A stretch of DNA of 64,000 nucleotides from Anseranas semipalmata (Eukaryota; Chordata; Aves; Anseriformes; Anseranatidae): positions 252,617 through 316,616 of the forward strand of contig VXAA01003306.1 of NCBI GenBank assembly GCA_013399115.1, in the 5' to 3' direction. Shown piece after piece: positions 49,952 to 62,024 of this stretch. The position numbers and the translations under genes are program-made. Position 1 is the first letter of the stretch, and every line of letters begins with the position of its first letter. Below the pieces are notes generated by a model. The model saw only the letters and a list, made by a program, of their open reading frames with translations, was not told the origin of the DNA and did no database searches.

Positions 49952-50505
49952 ATTACTGCATGGAAACATGAAACTTGTAAATGAGTGTGAATTTACCAAT
50001 AGCAATTTTGAGCTGTGATTTTTCTTTTTTAAATAAAATTCTGTACAGTAAGTCATTTTAATATTATACTGTTCCCAATAAATGATTTTTTCTAAAAAAC
50101 AGATAAATAGATATAAAAAATGGGTTCTTTTAAAATCCCTTGGATTTACAAAGTGAAGTCCAGGGTTAGCACATTAGGTTAACGTGTTTGTAAGAAATGG
50201 AAGGGGAGGGGAAGACAATTGTAAATTTATTTGTTTCCACTTTTCATAAACAAATTAGAATACAGGGTTGTCATTTTTAGGTATTAAAATAATGTATTGT
50301 GCTGTTGTTTAAGTACTGTATGTGAATAGCAGTAAGAGGGTTATAAGCAAACCCAATCTTGTTTGGAAATGTAAATAATTTTATTATATAGTAGATCTGA
50401 TGTATTTGTTGTAGAAATGGACCAGTGAAACAAAAATAAATTTAAGGGTTTGTATAATGTGGAATCCCTCATGCTCTAAATAAATGTTATTGTCCTATAA
50501 TTTGG
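49952..50505 (+). other. NCOA6: NCOA6 3' UTR
   Basis: AT-rich sequence after the stop codon with four AATAAA hexamers (50032, 50077, 50435 and 50479). The last is followed by a T/G-rich stretch typical of a cleavage region near 50500. A Pumilio-type UGUANAUA element (TGTAAATA, 50370-50377) is present. Alternative polyadenylation could give UTRs of roughly 100 to 550 nt. The exact end is inferred. Confidence 0.7.
50479..50484 (+). terminator. NCOA6: Distal poly(A) signal of NCOA6 (AATAAA)
   Basis: The last of four canonical hexamers after the stop codon, followed 20-30 nt downstream by a T/G-rich element. After about 50510 the sequence loses its 3' UTR character. The more proximal signals at 50032 and 50077 may be used as well. 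Confidence 0.6.
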
Positions 50506-52079
50506 GTTGTATTATTATTAGCAGCAACAACAACAGCATCATTCCAAACAGGAAGATTGAACGGATTATTTAGAGCTCTAGGCCTGCAAGCTCCTTATAT
50601 GGAGCTTTAGAAAGAATTTGTTTAACCACAAATGAATTAACTAATGCAGCTGGTCTTGCAAAGCAAGAAAAAAATTCAAAGGCCACCCTCCAGCCCACAG
50701 GATATGTGCGATGAATACATATTGAGGACACCCAGAAGACAGCTCTCCCCACAAATAAAGCTTCTCAGCAGGAACACACAGCAGAGAAAAATGCTGTATT
50801 TTAAATGGTTTGAAGGCTTTCTGAAATGTGGTAGCCTGAAGCATGTTTATCTGGGTAACTATACTGCCATCAGTGGTGACTTGTTTGTATGTACTGCCGC
50901 AGAAAGTAGGTCAGCCTTTTTGTTCCAGGGAGCTCTCATGGTGAGAAACTGAGAAGCGAGTCTTTTAGATTGCTTGTTGCTTTGTGTGCAAGTAGATATT
51001 TATACCTTTCTTCTTTTCTTAGAGAATTTTTTTTATATACTTATATTTAGGCAGCCTTTTAATGTATATACAATTGTCAGGTGCTACCTCTTATAATGGC
51101 AGAAATTGCCTATTTGTGCACAGGATAATGGACACAGAGCAAGGCTAACTTCTCCCCTTCCTCATTGTCATAGTTTGGATGCTCTGTGTCTATGGTGTGA
51201 TAAAGTCAGACTTTGGTACAGGAATGCTGCCTCAGCTGTTCCCTGAAACCCCGTCTGTCCTCCCAGGTGCTCACACTTATGGTCCTTAACAGGGTGTGGT
51301 CTGAAGTTGGCTTCCAGAAAAAAAGTATCTACGTCTGTAGGATTTCATATATAATTATATAAATATAACACACATATTGTAAATATATTATAATATTATA
51401 AATACACTATATATTTTTTATATATATATATTAAATACATAAGTGTGTATTTCACACTGCCACATGCAGTCAATAGGAAGCCATTTGAGTTTCTGAAATG
51501 ACCCATTTTTACTACTTCCAGCCTCCACCATGTTTCTTAACCTCGTCTTCAGTTGGCCAGCTCACAAAATTGGTTTTATTTCACATGTGAGTTTGTGCTA
51601 AGCCCAAGGCAGAATTACCACAAGCCTGTCAGAAATCCCAATAGCTTTGCTAGAGCTGGAGAGGCTGTGCCATGGTGTTGCTGTTCGATGTCCTACCCCC
51701 TGAGCCTGCCTGAAATGTCAGGGGCAAGGGCTGAGTGTGGGGGTATCCTTGCGTTCACCTCATTCTGTGCCTGGCCTCACTGCTGCTGTTGCCTGTCAGG
51801 TTTTTGGGAATGAGGAACTGGACAAAGTCCACAAAACTGAAGGGTCGTGTTCACAAGCACAGGTCCATGTTCCGTGGGCAGGGAAAGGGTGTGCAAAGCT
51901 CCCACGTGTAGCATTCGTGCTACACATGGAGAAAGTGAGATCCTGCTTTCAAGCTTAGTTGCATTCATACTGAGTACAGCACTGTACTCGTGTCTGCCCA
52001 TGGGGTAGAAAGGTTTCTTTTAATATCTGCAGGTTTTTTATCAATACACTGGGGAAGAGAGGGAAGCACTCAGGATCGC
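50506..52079. other. Intergenic DNA between NCOA6 and TP53INP2
   Basis: No gene recognised. The notable element is an AT-rich, almost purely A/T stretch at about 51345-51440 made of TATA-like alternations. Confidence 0.75.
51345..51440. repeat. AT-rich low-complexity tract
   Basis: About 95 bp of nearly pure A/T with alternating TATA units and local self-complementarity, lying between the two convergent genes. Probably a decayed microsatellite. Confidence 0.7.
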
Positions 52080-53055
52080 AGAAAGCACCATGCTGGGGCG
52101 AAGCTGAGGGCAGGGTCACGATCTACAGAGACATGGGCAGGCTAAAGGAAGGGGCTAACAGGAGCCTTGGGAAAGGGTGGATGCAAGATCCTGCACCTGG
52201 GAAGGAACTGGGGAACCCCTTGTACTGGTGTCCGCTAGGACAACTGGGGAGCAGCTCTGCAGCAGGAGCCCTGACACTGGGCTGCAAGGAGGCCTAAGCT
52301 GGTGCTGTTAATGGAGGCGTAGCCAATGCATAAGGGAGGTGATTGTTCCCCTTTCCTTGGCACTTGTTAGACCGTATGTGGGATATTACTACCTGATTTC
52401 CACCACCACATGCAAGAAAGTTGTTGATAATCTGGAGGGGACTGAGTAGAAGGCCACCAAGATGGCCAGGGATTGGGAACATTGGGCCAAAGAGGGGAGA
52501 CTGGGGGAAGATGGGCTTGCTCAGTCCTTCAGGTAGAATCATAGAATATCCCGAGTTGGAAGGGACCCACAAGGATCATCGAGTCCAACTCCTAGGTCCC
52601 TAAAGGGCAGCCCAAAATCAGACCATGTGTCTGAGAGCATAGTCCGAACGCTTCTTGAACTGTCAGGCTCAGTGCCGTGACCACTTTCCTGGGGAGCCTG
52701 TTCCAGTGCCTGACCACCCTCTCGGTGAAGAACCTTTTCCTGAACTTCCCCTGACACAGCTTCACGTACTGGAGCAGAAGATGGAGCCAGGTTCTTACAG
52801 AGGTGCATGGGGGGAGGAGTGGAGACTGCTAGCACAAATGGAAAGAGAGGAGCTGTGGATGTAACCAAGCATTCCCCTGGGAACAGCTGGGCACTGGCAC
52901 GGGGCCTAGAGAGATGGTCCGGTCTCTCTCTGGAGATTTTTGAGAAATGAAGCCCTGCACAAGAGGGTCTGAATTTGGTGCTTAACCTGCTGTGAGCGGG
53001 AGGCTGGACTGAAGGGCTCCTGAGGTCCCTCCCAGCCAGAATTACTCTGCCTTGC
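52080..53055 (+). mobile_element. Degraded CR1 LINE 3' region, sense, interrupted by a second CR1
   Basis: The blocks around GATCCTGCACCTGGGAAGG, GGGAGGTGATTGTTCCCC, GGCCACCAAGATGGCCAGGG and GGAGCAGAAGATGGAGCC match the end of CR1 ORF2 and its 3' UTR in order. The close is CTGGAGATTTTTGAGAAATG and GAGGTCCCTCCCAGCC. Similarity stops at about 52530 and resumes at about 52770, with an antisense CR1 in between. The element is old and full of changes; the left limit is approximate. Confidence 0.75.
52535..52768 (-). mobile_element. CR1 LINE 3' end, antisense, nested in another CR1
   Basis: On the + strand it begins AGAATCATAGAATATCCCGA and GTTGGAAGGGACCCACAAGG, the reverse complement of a CR1 3' terminus. 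It continues through the GAGCCTGTTCCAGTGCCTGA, CCACCCTC and CCCCTGACACAGCTTCACG blocks. It is a 5'-truncated copy of about 230 bp. Because it splits the surrounding sense CR1, it is the younger insertion. Confidence 0.88.
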
Positions 53056-53439
53056 CTCCTGCTGCTGACTTTGGTTTTCCCACAAGAAGGTTTATCAAAG
53101 CTTTCTTTTACCCGTGTTTTGTTCCTGATACCTAACCGACCAATTCCTTGCAGTGCTTCTCCCAGCGCCGGGGGGAGTCGCGGGTGGGGGGCCAGCCTGT
53201 AGCACCCGGAGCAGCCTTCAGCCTCGCTCTGCCGGGGAGGTGGCACCGCCGCCGAGCTGCTGGGCTGGCACCGCAGGCTCAGCCACCGCAGGTTGCTCAC
53301 AGCCGTGTCTACACATGGATGGAGGCCGCAGGGCAACCTGCTCCTGTGGTCAACCACCCTCACAGTAAAAAAAGCTTCTTTTTTCTGCTTAAGTGTTGTG
53401 TTTTGTTTTGTTTTGTTTAATTTCAGCTTGTGCTTCCCA

Positions 53440-53640
53440 TCTTGCCACTGGGCTGGGAAGAGTCTGGCTCCATTTTCACTGCTCCTCCCATCAGGTATTT
53501 ATACGTTGATGAGAGCCCCTCCTCCCCCGAGCCTTCTCCAGGCTGAGCTTTCTCAGCCTCTCCTCATCTGTCAGATGCTCCAAGCCCTTAATCGTCTTAG
53601 AGGCACGTCTCTGCCTCTCAGTGTTCAGGAAGGTGGTACG
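53440..53640 (-). mobile_element. CR1 LINE internal 3' fragment, antisense
   Basis: Blocks such as CCCATCAGGTATTTATACGT, GAGCCTTCTCCAGGCTGAGC and CTCAGCCTCTCCTCATCTG, then AGATGCTCCAAGCCCTTAAT, are the reverse complement of the CR1 region just upstream of its 3' UTR. The octamer end is absent, so this is an internal remnant. Confidence 0.8.
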
Positions 53641-54055
53641 AGCGCACCAGGCTGTTGTGTATTTGTTTGAAGGAACAGCTGATGCTGTAGGGATGGTTGG
53701 GGACCTACGCTGGCTAATGTTAGCTCAAAGGAGCAGTCCTGCAGGACCAGCTGATGGAGGACTTGCCTTTTTCCAGGCAGCTACCACCTGCTTTAGTCCT
53801 TGCACTCACCTAGAAAGTTTTAGGATTTGTTAATGGGGAAATAAGCATTCTCAAATGGCTCAGCCTGAACCATCCCCTCCCCTGTGCATCCTTATCATCC
53901 AAGGGGGCTTTCTTCTATTGACTTGTCTCCGATAGTTACAGCATTGACTTTTAAAAGCTTATTTTAAAACTTTCTGCATTTGGCAAACAGTTTGTAAACA
54001 GGTTTTCTTGCAGGCTTCAGAGGAATACTCATAAAATAGACTTTAAATATATTTT
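53641..54055. other. Intergenic DNA, nothing recognised
   Basis: About 400 bp between the CR1 cluster and the candidate end of the TP53INP2 transcript. No gene, repeat or RNA feature recognised. Confidence 0.6.
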
Positions 54056-57000
54056 TTTATTTCTCGTGTTTTTTTCTTTATATTAGATTTTTTTTTTCAG
54101 TCAAAAGACAGCATTACAATCTAACAAACAAAACCAGGTTACATACACACAGGCACACTACGTCGCGTATTCCAGGCAGTCATGTCCTTCAGTCTGTTGA
54201 CACATGGCAAATGTTTAAACAATGTCCTACGAGAAGTAGACACCCTTTCTCTACTAACCTTGTTTACATCGATTTAACACGTAACACACAAAAAGGATGT
54301 ATTTTGTTAGCTTTGAGTTTCAAACTAGGTTTCAGTTCTACAGCATAGGTGATGTAGAAAATGTGGGGCTTTTTTCTCTTCTCAAAATCACGTTGTCAAA
54401 GTTGTCCCACTGTTGTAAGGCATTCAACAGAGCCTGATCACCCTTCGGCAGGACACGGCCGTGTGTTCGTCTGCTGGAGCGCGTGGGTTCGTGGCTCCTC
54501 TACAACGCGCACGCCCTGACCAGGCCACTGTGTGCCCTGTGCAGCCGCTGGGCTGGGGCAGGGAGCAGAGCTGGCAGACGTTCTCCAATGCATTTGAGGG
54601 AAGGCTTAAGGCAACCTTTTCAGCCCAAATAGCACTTTCTCTTTAGACGAGCATTTGGAAGGAAAAGCTGGATGTTGAGCACGCCGTCTGTCCTGGGGAA
54701 GCGCTGGCGGCCGTTCTGCTGCTACTGCTCAGTCTCCATGCACAAACCAGTGAGGCTGAGCTTTTCAAAGCTGCCTATGAGATTTAGCAGCCAAAATGGT
54801 GGGCTTTTTAGGGCATTAATTCTGTTAGGCTTCTCTGAAAATCCCAGCGTCTTCTTTTAAAACAACATAGAAATGCAGAAATATCGAAAATGTAATTCCC
54901 AGTCATCTCTTGCATAGGACTTTTAACTATAGTTCACAAATTCAAGTTCTGCAGTTGTTTTTTAAAAAAAAAAAAAGACAGACCATGAAAAAGGGTGAAA
55001 GGCACATATACAATCATACAACATGGAGATGTACAATGTGTGTAGATGAGTTTTACAAGCAGAATACCTAGTTGTAGGGTTGATACATATAAATAAAATA
55101 TTGCAATGCTCAACTGCTCCATACAGATATATTTATGATACAAGAAAAAAGACTATTACTATTTTACCATTATGCCTTGTGCTGTTCCCCCATCCGTAGA
55201 TTTCCCAGAGCATAACTGTGATGAAACAGAGCTGAAGATGAGATTTAGCGAGACTTGGGCATAGCTGCTACCAGCTTCCCTGACAAGGATGAGTGGGTGA
55301 ACGCGAAAGAGCGGAGAAACATTGGGCTCCCCTGGGCTTTGCAGCCTGTTTTTAAGCTACAGCCTGGAATTTGCTGTGCTGTTTTCCCCCTCCATTTGCA
55401 AAGAATAAAATCTTGCCCCCCAGAGGTGAAGAAACACAAACACAGTGGGGGGCAGCAGGGGTGCTGCTGTTAGCTGCCATGGAGCCGAAGCTTCATGTTG
55501 GTGTTTTTATGCCCCAGGCTCACACGCTGTGGCTGGCAAGGGGTGCATGGCAAATCCCTCTAACAGAGCAGTTTGGTCACTCTGGGCACGGGGCTGGAAA
55601 AGCAACACCCCCAGTGCAGCCTGGTGGGTATTAGCGTGAGAGTAAAGCGGGTACCCCTGCATGTCGCCTCCCTGCGAGAAAGAATGAAAGGAATACGCAT
55701 CGAGGGACAACTTTGTTATTAATGGAGCTGCTCATCTTTTTCATCCTCATATTTTAAAGAAAGAACAGTAGCTTTCATTAATGGCACAGATCTTTTCTAA
55801 GAGGCAGAAAGAAAGGCTGTTTGCTGGTGTGTGGATGGATGGTGTGAAGCGCCAGGCCATGGAAGACGCCACGCACAAGCCGTGTCCGACTGTCGGGGTC
55901 AGGGTGCTGGGCGGCTGGGAGCGCTCTGCCGCACTGGTCGAGTGAGCCGTCACATTAATGGGACAAGGACTGAGCCCTTGAGGACACCAGGGAATTATTC
56001 ATGATTTTGAACAGTACTGAGCAGATCTGAGAGAAGCGGGTGGCGGAGGAGAGCTTTCCCCAGAAGAAGACAAGCTCCGGGTTGGTCAACCCCACCTAAG
56101 GCCCTTGGGTGTCCCTGGCGGCTCTGGGTGCAGGTCTCTGGGGGCAGCAGAGAGGGAAGGGGAGGCCTGGGGGGTCTCCAGGGGATGAGGTCTAGGAGGG
56201 GGCATCCCTCTCCCACCACCAGCAGCTGCTTCTGAGTGCCAAAATCAAGGTACATCTGTGCTGTCTGTGGAAATGGTGGCAGGGTTGTATTTGCTGGGCT
56301 GGTGATGAGAGAGGCACGGTGGCCCCAGATGGACATGGGTGCTGGCCTCTTGTTCTAAATCCGGATGTTCAGGGGAGGCTCAGGCGCTGCCATTGTCCCT
56401 GTCCCCAAGCTGCCTGGAGGGAAGCAGCAGGTGAAGGCTGAGCACCACGTTCACCAGCCACCTCCCCCTGGGGTCTCCTGCCACTTCTTGTGTATTCGCT
56501 TTCTAGTTATTAAATAGTTTGATCTCTGGGGACTTGCTTGTTTTTCAACAAATTCACCTGAAACTTAATGTCCACTTTATGCAGGGCACTGAAATTGATG
56601 TTTAGCCTCCATGGGAGCAATTGCAAAGCTGTGTGATTGCAGTCTGAAATCTCACTGGAGTATTTTTTCTTCATTTTTTTTGCTCTGACGACAGGACATC
56701 TGTGGATCTTCCTGCCCAGTGGGGCTGAATGGAGAAGATAACAGTGAGATGTAAAGGTAAAAATTATCTATTCATTAGAAATGTGCCTAGAGGTACAGTG
56801 AATATTCCCGTGGTGGTGATCTTTGGGATGAGCTATGCGTTTGACATTTTCCGTTATAGAAAAGAAAAGCTGACTCCCATGGAAAGAATTGTTTTCTTCC
56901 CAGACCAAGCTTTCACAACAGTTTTTTGGAAAGTGTATTTGTGGGTGCACACTTCAGTGTCGGGTGACCAGGGGCCTTCTGCCCCACCACCCTCACAGCC

Positions 57001-60000
57001 TTCCAGTGCTGGCAAGAGCCAAAATTCAGTAGCGGGACTTTGTTGCGGCAGATGCAGGTTGCTGGCGAGGCGCCCTGCTTGCGGCAGGGCCATGCGATGC
57101 TGTGGCTGTCGGGGTGCTGGCGTGGGGTGCGGGAAGCGGGGCTGCTCCAGCGCGCTACCATGGGGACGTGTGGGTTTGGATGCGTCCTGCTGCAGCCTGG
57201 TTTTCGTATCGAGTGTTGGCACTTCTCCGAGGGGCTGCCCCTGCTCTTCTGGCATTTGTGGGAGCCTTGCCACTCACTTCCAGGATGAAAAAAGAAATCC
57301 AATCCTGCCTCATCCCAGGGACCCGCTGGGAGCCAGGCCAGCCACGGCTGATGCAGAAAGCACAGTGCTGCTTGACTTCCAAATCCTTCGGGGCTCTTAT
57401 GCCTAACTCCACACCTGGTTGCTTACAGCCAAACAGGCCTAAGGAGGGACCAGCTACTTCCTAAGCAGTACATGAATTTTGGGGACATACACAAGGGAAT
57501 TGGGGATGATGGCTGGGGATGCTTGCACCACCAGGAAGCGGCTGCAGCTCCTGCACCAGGGCCGGTCAGTCCCCACGTCTTCAGCAGGCAGCAGCCGGCC
57601 GAGACTCCCTGATGCGGTGCCGGGGGGACTGTGGCACGCATCCTCACAGCTTCAACAGGCTCTGTTAGGACCACGCAGATGAGTAACCAACGGCCTCACA
57701 GGCAGAAACAAACCACACATCTGAACAGGGGAGTCCAGAAAAATACACCTTTAAAGACCCCAGCCGATTTGTTTGTCCCTGAGTCCATGCTGTAGTTTCT
57801 CCCTCCACAAGTAACAAAAAGAAACCAAGAACTCATCCTCACCGCTTAAGCAGGACACAGCCCAGTGCCTCACTGCCAGCCCTCAATGTATTTGCTTCAA
57901 ATTCCCATTGGGAGCATCGCACAGCTAGTCACAAATTGAAAATACCGGATGCAAAAAACTAAAAACCCCAAACTCCAAAACAACCTAATGAACATCCACA
58001 CTGTGTTTTAAAATATTTACACATGCACACATGTGCACACACAAAAAAAAAAGTTAGTTGTTTTTTTTTTTTTTTTTAAGCACCTTTCATTTGTTATAAG
58101 ATTCAAGGAGACTCATAACCTCAGTGTAAAGGGTTTTTCTTGATCTTACAACACTGGGGCAGGAGATTTGGTATCAGGCCAGCTGTAGTGATCACCATTG
58201 TACAGAAAAGGAGCATCTCAGGTCTTCTGCAAAGCACAGTTCAAACATGTCTCTGCCACAGCATGAGAAGTGTCGGTCACAATGTGTGATAGGTGCATCA
58301 ATACTCACTTTTTATGGGGTTAATAAGTGATTAATAGATATTAACAGGTGAGCAAGTGTGCAAACAACAGAGGGGAGACTACAGGAGCCTATTCACCATG
58401 GTAAATGCACTCCATTGGCCTGTGGGATGCTACAACTCTGGATTAACCTCTTCATTAAAACATTATTAATAATTTATTAACCCTTTATAAACATAGTCTT
58501 GATATAAAGTGTGATAACAGTTCTGCTTTTTTTCCTGTGTTGGCTGGGAGTAGCGTGATGAAAGATGTCTCAGGCTGGCACAGAAAGATAAAAGGAAAAC
58601 AAAATATTTTGCAGTCCCTTCCCAAAAATAGGACGTAGTAACAGCATTAGCCATTTGAAATGGATGAGGGGCGCTGGCAGGGCACAGCCAGCACTGCTGA
58701 GCCGGTGGGGGCTTTGCCAGGGGCTGCGGCTCCACCTGCGCGCGAGGGAGGAGCAGGAGGCCAAGGATGGTGTTGACCAGGGGTTCTCTTACTGGGGCAA
58801 CGTTTGCAAGCAGCTGAGCGGACCCGGGAAGCACAGGTGTGCGGTGCAGCAGCATTCACCCAGGCTGATTCACCACCCCGGGTGCTGCCCCCCAGCACAT
58901 TTGCACCTCTGAGCTGCGGAGGGGGTGAAGGTGTCACAGCAAGCCCCGGTTTTGGGAGCTCTCTGGAGCGGCATCTCAGATGTGCAGAACTTGCAGCAGT
59001 TAAGATGAGCTGGGAGGCAGAAATTGCTAGAGTTGTCATCTTCTTCATGTACATTTGGGCTAGAGAGAAAATTCTTCCTCCGAAGGCGTTGTCTGGGCAG
59101 GGAGCAGCCTGGTGGCCGCAGAGGACATCATGCAGAGCCGTGGGAAAGAGCACAGCGAGGGTTGTGGCACCAGGCTTCAGCCCCAGCCCTCCTCTGCTGC
59201 TCTGAACCCACCTGGCAGGCACCCGAGTGCTCGGAACGGCCCCTTTTGCCTTCAGCAGTGCTTGCAGCGGTGTTTGTAAGAACACAACGCTCCCACTTTG
59301 TATCAGGGATCACTTCAGAAATAAAAAGGCATTTAATGTGAAGCCAAAGAAGCCAAAGGATGTAAACTTTCCCCTCGAGTCAAGGAGTCATCAGTCTCTG
59401 GCGGAGAAATGAAATCGTGCGTCTTTGCAAGGCGGTGCGCTCAGCAGCAGGGAGCGTGGTCTCCTGGCCCCGCTGCAACGATGCCCAGCGAGCGGCAGGG
59501 GGTGAGGAGGGCTGGGAGGAAGCACCAGCTCACTCCTCTGCTGTGAAAATAGGCTCTGCTACCTCTGGGTTTATCAGAAAGGCTGAAAAAGCAGTGGAAC
59601 AGAACCCATTTTCTGCCCGGGAAGCTTTTACTGTGCTTTTTATTGAAATTAAAGCAGAATTTGAAATGGGGGTTTCTGTTAGAAATGGGACTGCGGTAGA
59701 GGCGCCAGTCCCGGGGCAGGTCTTGGCTGCAGATGCAGGATACGGCCGCGCCCATGCCTGGTGCTTGGGCTTGCCAGCAGCCTCGCTGCCTGCGTGTTTT
59801 TTCGGCAGCATGGCAGCCAGTGCCATACTCGTGTGATGAGCACTCCAGGCCTCTGCACTGTCGCAGCAGGACTTGAACCAAGAAACTGGCCTGGAAGAAT
59901 TGAAACTGAAAGGCTCTGACATGTGGCTTAAAATAGATATTTGAAATAAATTTTCATTCTTTATGTGCTTTTGGGAACACTGTCATCAGAGCTAAAGATA

Positions 60001-61771
60001 AACTCTGCAGGCAAACAGTATCAGCCATTTCCCATGTGGTCCAGGTTTCTCAGTCACAGATCCGGAAGGCTGGTAATTATGGGAGGGTTTGTGAGTGTTT
60101 TTTTTTTTTTCTCTCATTTAGAAAAAAATAAAATAAAATCAGCAGTCCAAGGTTGGGCCTACCACAATTACTTAAAACCAGTTCAGATGCCAACGTTACA
60201 GGGGTTAACAGTGCTGAAGGGCAGAACCTCCAGCAGGGTCACCAGTGGGGTACTCGCTGCCTGGAGAAGCCCGGGCGCAGCAGCATTAAAAATCAGCATT
60301 GCCCGTGACCGAGTTTGGCCCGTCATGTGAAAGATGCGCTTGGTGGTGGGGACAGACGGGGAGTTCCCTTTGGGGCTGCAGTCCGGTGGCGGTGCCAGCC
60401 CTGGTCTCGCTCCCACAGCAGCCGGGGCTGCCCAGCACCTCCTCCCGGGGAGGTTCAGCCACAGCTCTGCTCCGCCTGGGCTCGCGTGTCGCAGCCGCTC
60501 CGTTTCCATCCTTGCCCTCAGTTCGGCCTCTTTCCCTGGCCTCTTGCTCAGAACCAGCCTCACTGCCGCCTCTCGTTTCACATCCTCTCACCACCAGCTC
60601 CAACGTGCTTCCACCACCTCAGGGAGCCTGCACAAGTCCCATTCTCTGCTCTCCTCCAGGGAGTGATGCAGGGCAGGCGATGTTCCTTGGCTCAAATAGT
60701 GCCTCATCCAAGTGCATACAGACATACAGACACATACAGACGTTTGTATGTATGTCTAGATGCATACGAGGGTGCAGGCGGGGCAGGTGAGTGGCTCCAG
60801 GAGGAGCACAGGACAGGACCTTGGGGGCTTGCTCGTGGCCAGCAGCTTGGTGGGGGCCAACGCTTGCTGGAGGTTGTGGTGACCCCACCAATGTCCCCAC
60901 ACTGATGCCACCTCCCTGTGGGCCACGATCTCCCCGGTGGCACTCAAATGGCTCCTGGGTCAGTGCTTTGTTTCCTGAGATTTCTTGTAAGGTTGTCTTT
61001 AAAAACACAAAACACCGAGACCTGCCTGGATTTCTTTCGGGAACGGCAGTGGGGTTTTTGTATTACTGTGGTAAAAATGCAATTAAGAAATTTCAGCTGG
61101 GACGGGGGTTGCTGGTTTTGCCTGTGCCAGAGCCACCGAGGCCACCTGCCAAGAGCATCGCGGGGTGGCGCAGGCGCTGCCAGGGCCAGGACTGGAGCAG
61201 GGCAGCGCTGTGCCATGGGGCTGCACCAAGAAGGGACGGGATCAGGTCCTAGCAGCGATGTCACCAGCGTGCGGCGACAGCAGGGTCCCATCTCCGCTCT
61301 GGTCTGAGATACTGGGAGGGTTGAGGGTGTGGGGGGAGGAAGCATTATTTAGTGTCATTGATGGTATTTTCCTAAAAATACCAAATCTTGTTGCTTTGTT
61401 CCTGTTTGCACTTCCACTTGGTATCCGCTTGTGACATCACAGTCTGTTTACGTGGACGAGTATGATGTCATAAAGAAAGGCACTGATGTCACAGGCTCTT
61501 CAGGACACAAAAGAACAGGCTTCTCCATGAATTTCGGAAGGGGGCGATTTCACTGGGGGCACCACTGCCCCGCACAGATGCTGGCGGACGGATGGGCATG
61601 GGGCAGAGGACGGCACCGCTCTCCCCACCCGCACTGCGTGAGGCAATGCCATCGCGGGCCTGGAGACGCGAGGGGAGCAGCAGGGGCAGAGCGGCGGCGC
61701 TGGGGCTGGTGTCGGAGGGAGGCCGAGCCCCGCCGCGGGGTGCCGGGGCGGCGGGGCGGCCGCCGGGGAGG
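54056..61771 (-). other. TP53INP2: Region downstream of the TP53INP2 stop, possibly a long 3' UTR
   Basis: This region lies 3' of the TP53INP2 stop codon on the - strand and has no CR1 and no convincing exon. Minus-strand AATAAA signals are found at 59639-59644 (about 2.1 kb from the stop), 58473-58478 and 54056-54061. The first gives a UTR of roughly human size; the last would give nearly 7.7 kb. AT-rich tracts at 54050-55200 and 57950-58530 alternate with GC-rich parts. An A10/T16 pair at about 58042-58078 could form a hairpin. UTR status is inferred from position alone. Confidence 0.35.
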
Positions 61772-62024
61772 TCAGTAGTTGCAATGGCGCTGGCAGGGCT
61801 GGTGGAGGAAGCTCCCCGCGCGCTGTCGGGCCCGGCGGGCTGGGCGCTGTCGGGCCCGGTCCTGCCGCTGCAGCGCCTTCTGGCTGAGCCATGGCTTCTC
61901 TGCCAGCTGCTTGGCTCGCTGCACTCGCCGCGCCTGGTTGACCTTCTCCAGGATGGCGGCCTTCACCGACAGGGACGTGGTGTGGTGCGGCGCGTGCCGC
62001 TCCAGCCGGGGCTCTGGCACCTCC
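61772..62024 (-). CDS. TP53INP2: TP53INP2 last coding exon
   Basis: 253 nt on the - strand from the acceptor CCCGTCTCTCTGCAG to TGA at 61772-61774. It encodes a basic helical segment (SLSVKAAILEKVNQARRVQR, AKQLAEK, LSQKALQRQ), an Arg-rich stretch with a duplicated RARQR, and the C-terminus HQPCQRHCNY. This basic region carries nuclear and nucleolar targeting in the family. A 16-bp exact repeat (61820-61835 and 61844-61859) creates the two RARQR copies. Confidence 0.94.

Noticed and set aside
52539..53363. 274-residue open frame on the - strand
   Set aside because: It runs through the nested and outer CR1 elements in unrelated frames and is not a CR1 protein frame or a host gene.
56729..57406. 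225-residue open frame on the + strand downstream of TP53INP2
   Set aside because: Cys/Gly/Arg-rich with no domain, overlaps several equally long frames on both strands, and lacks splice or promoter support.
61951..61960. AGGATGGCGGC-like YY1 motif
   Set aside because: It falls within the TP53INP2 coding sequence (an Ala-Ala-Ile-Leu stretch on the other strand) and is not in a promoter context.
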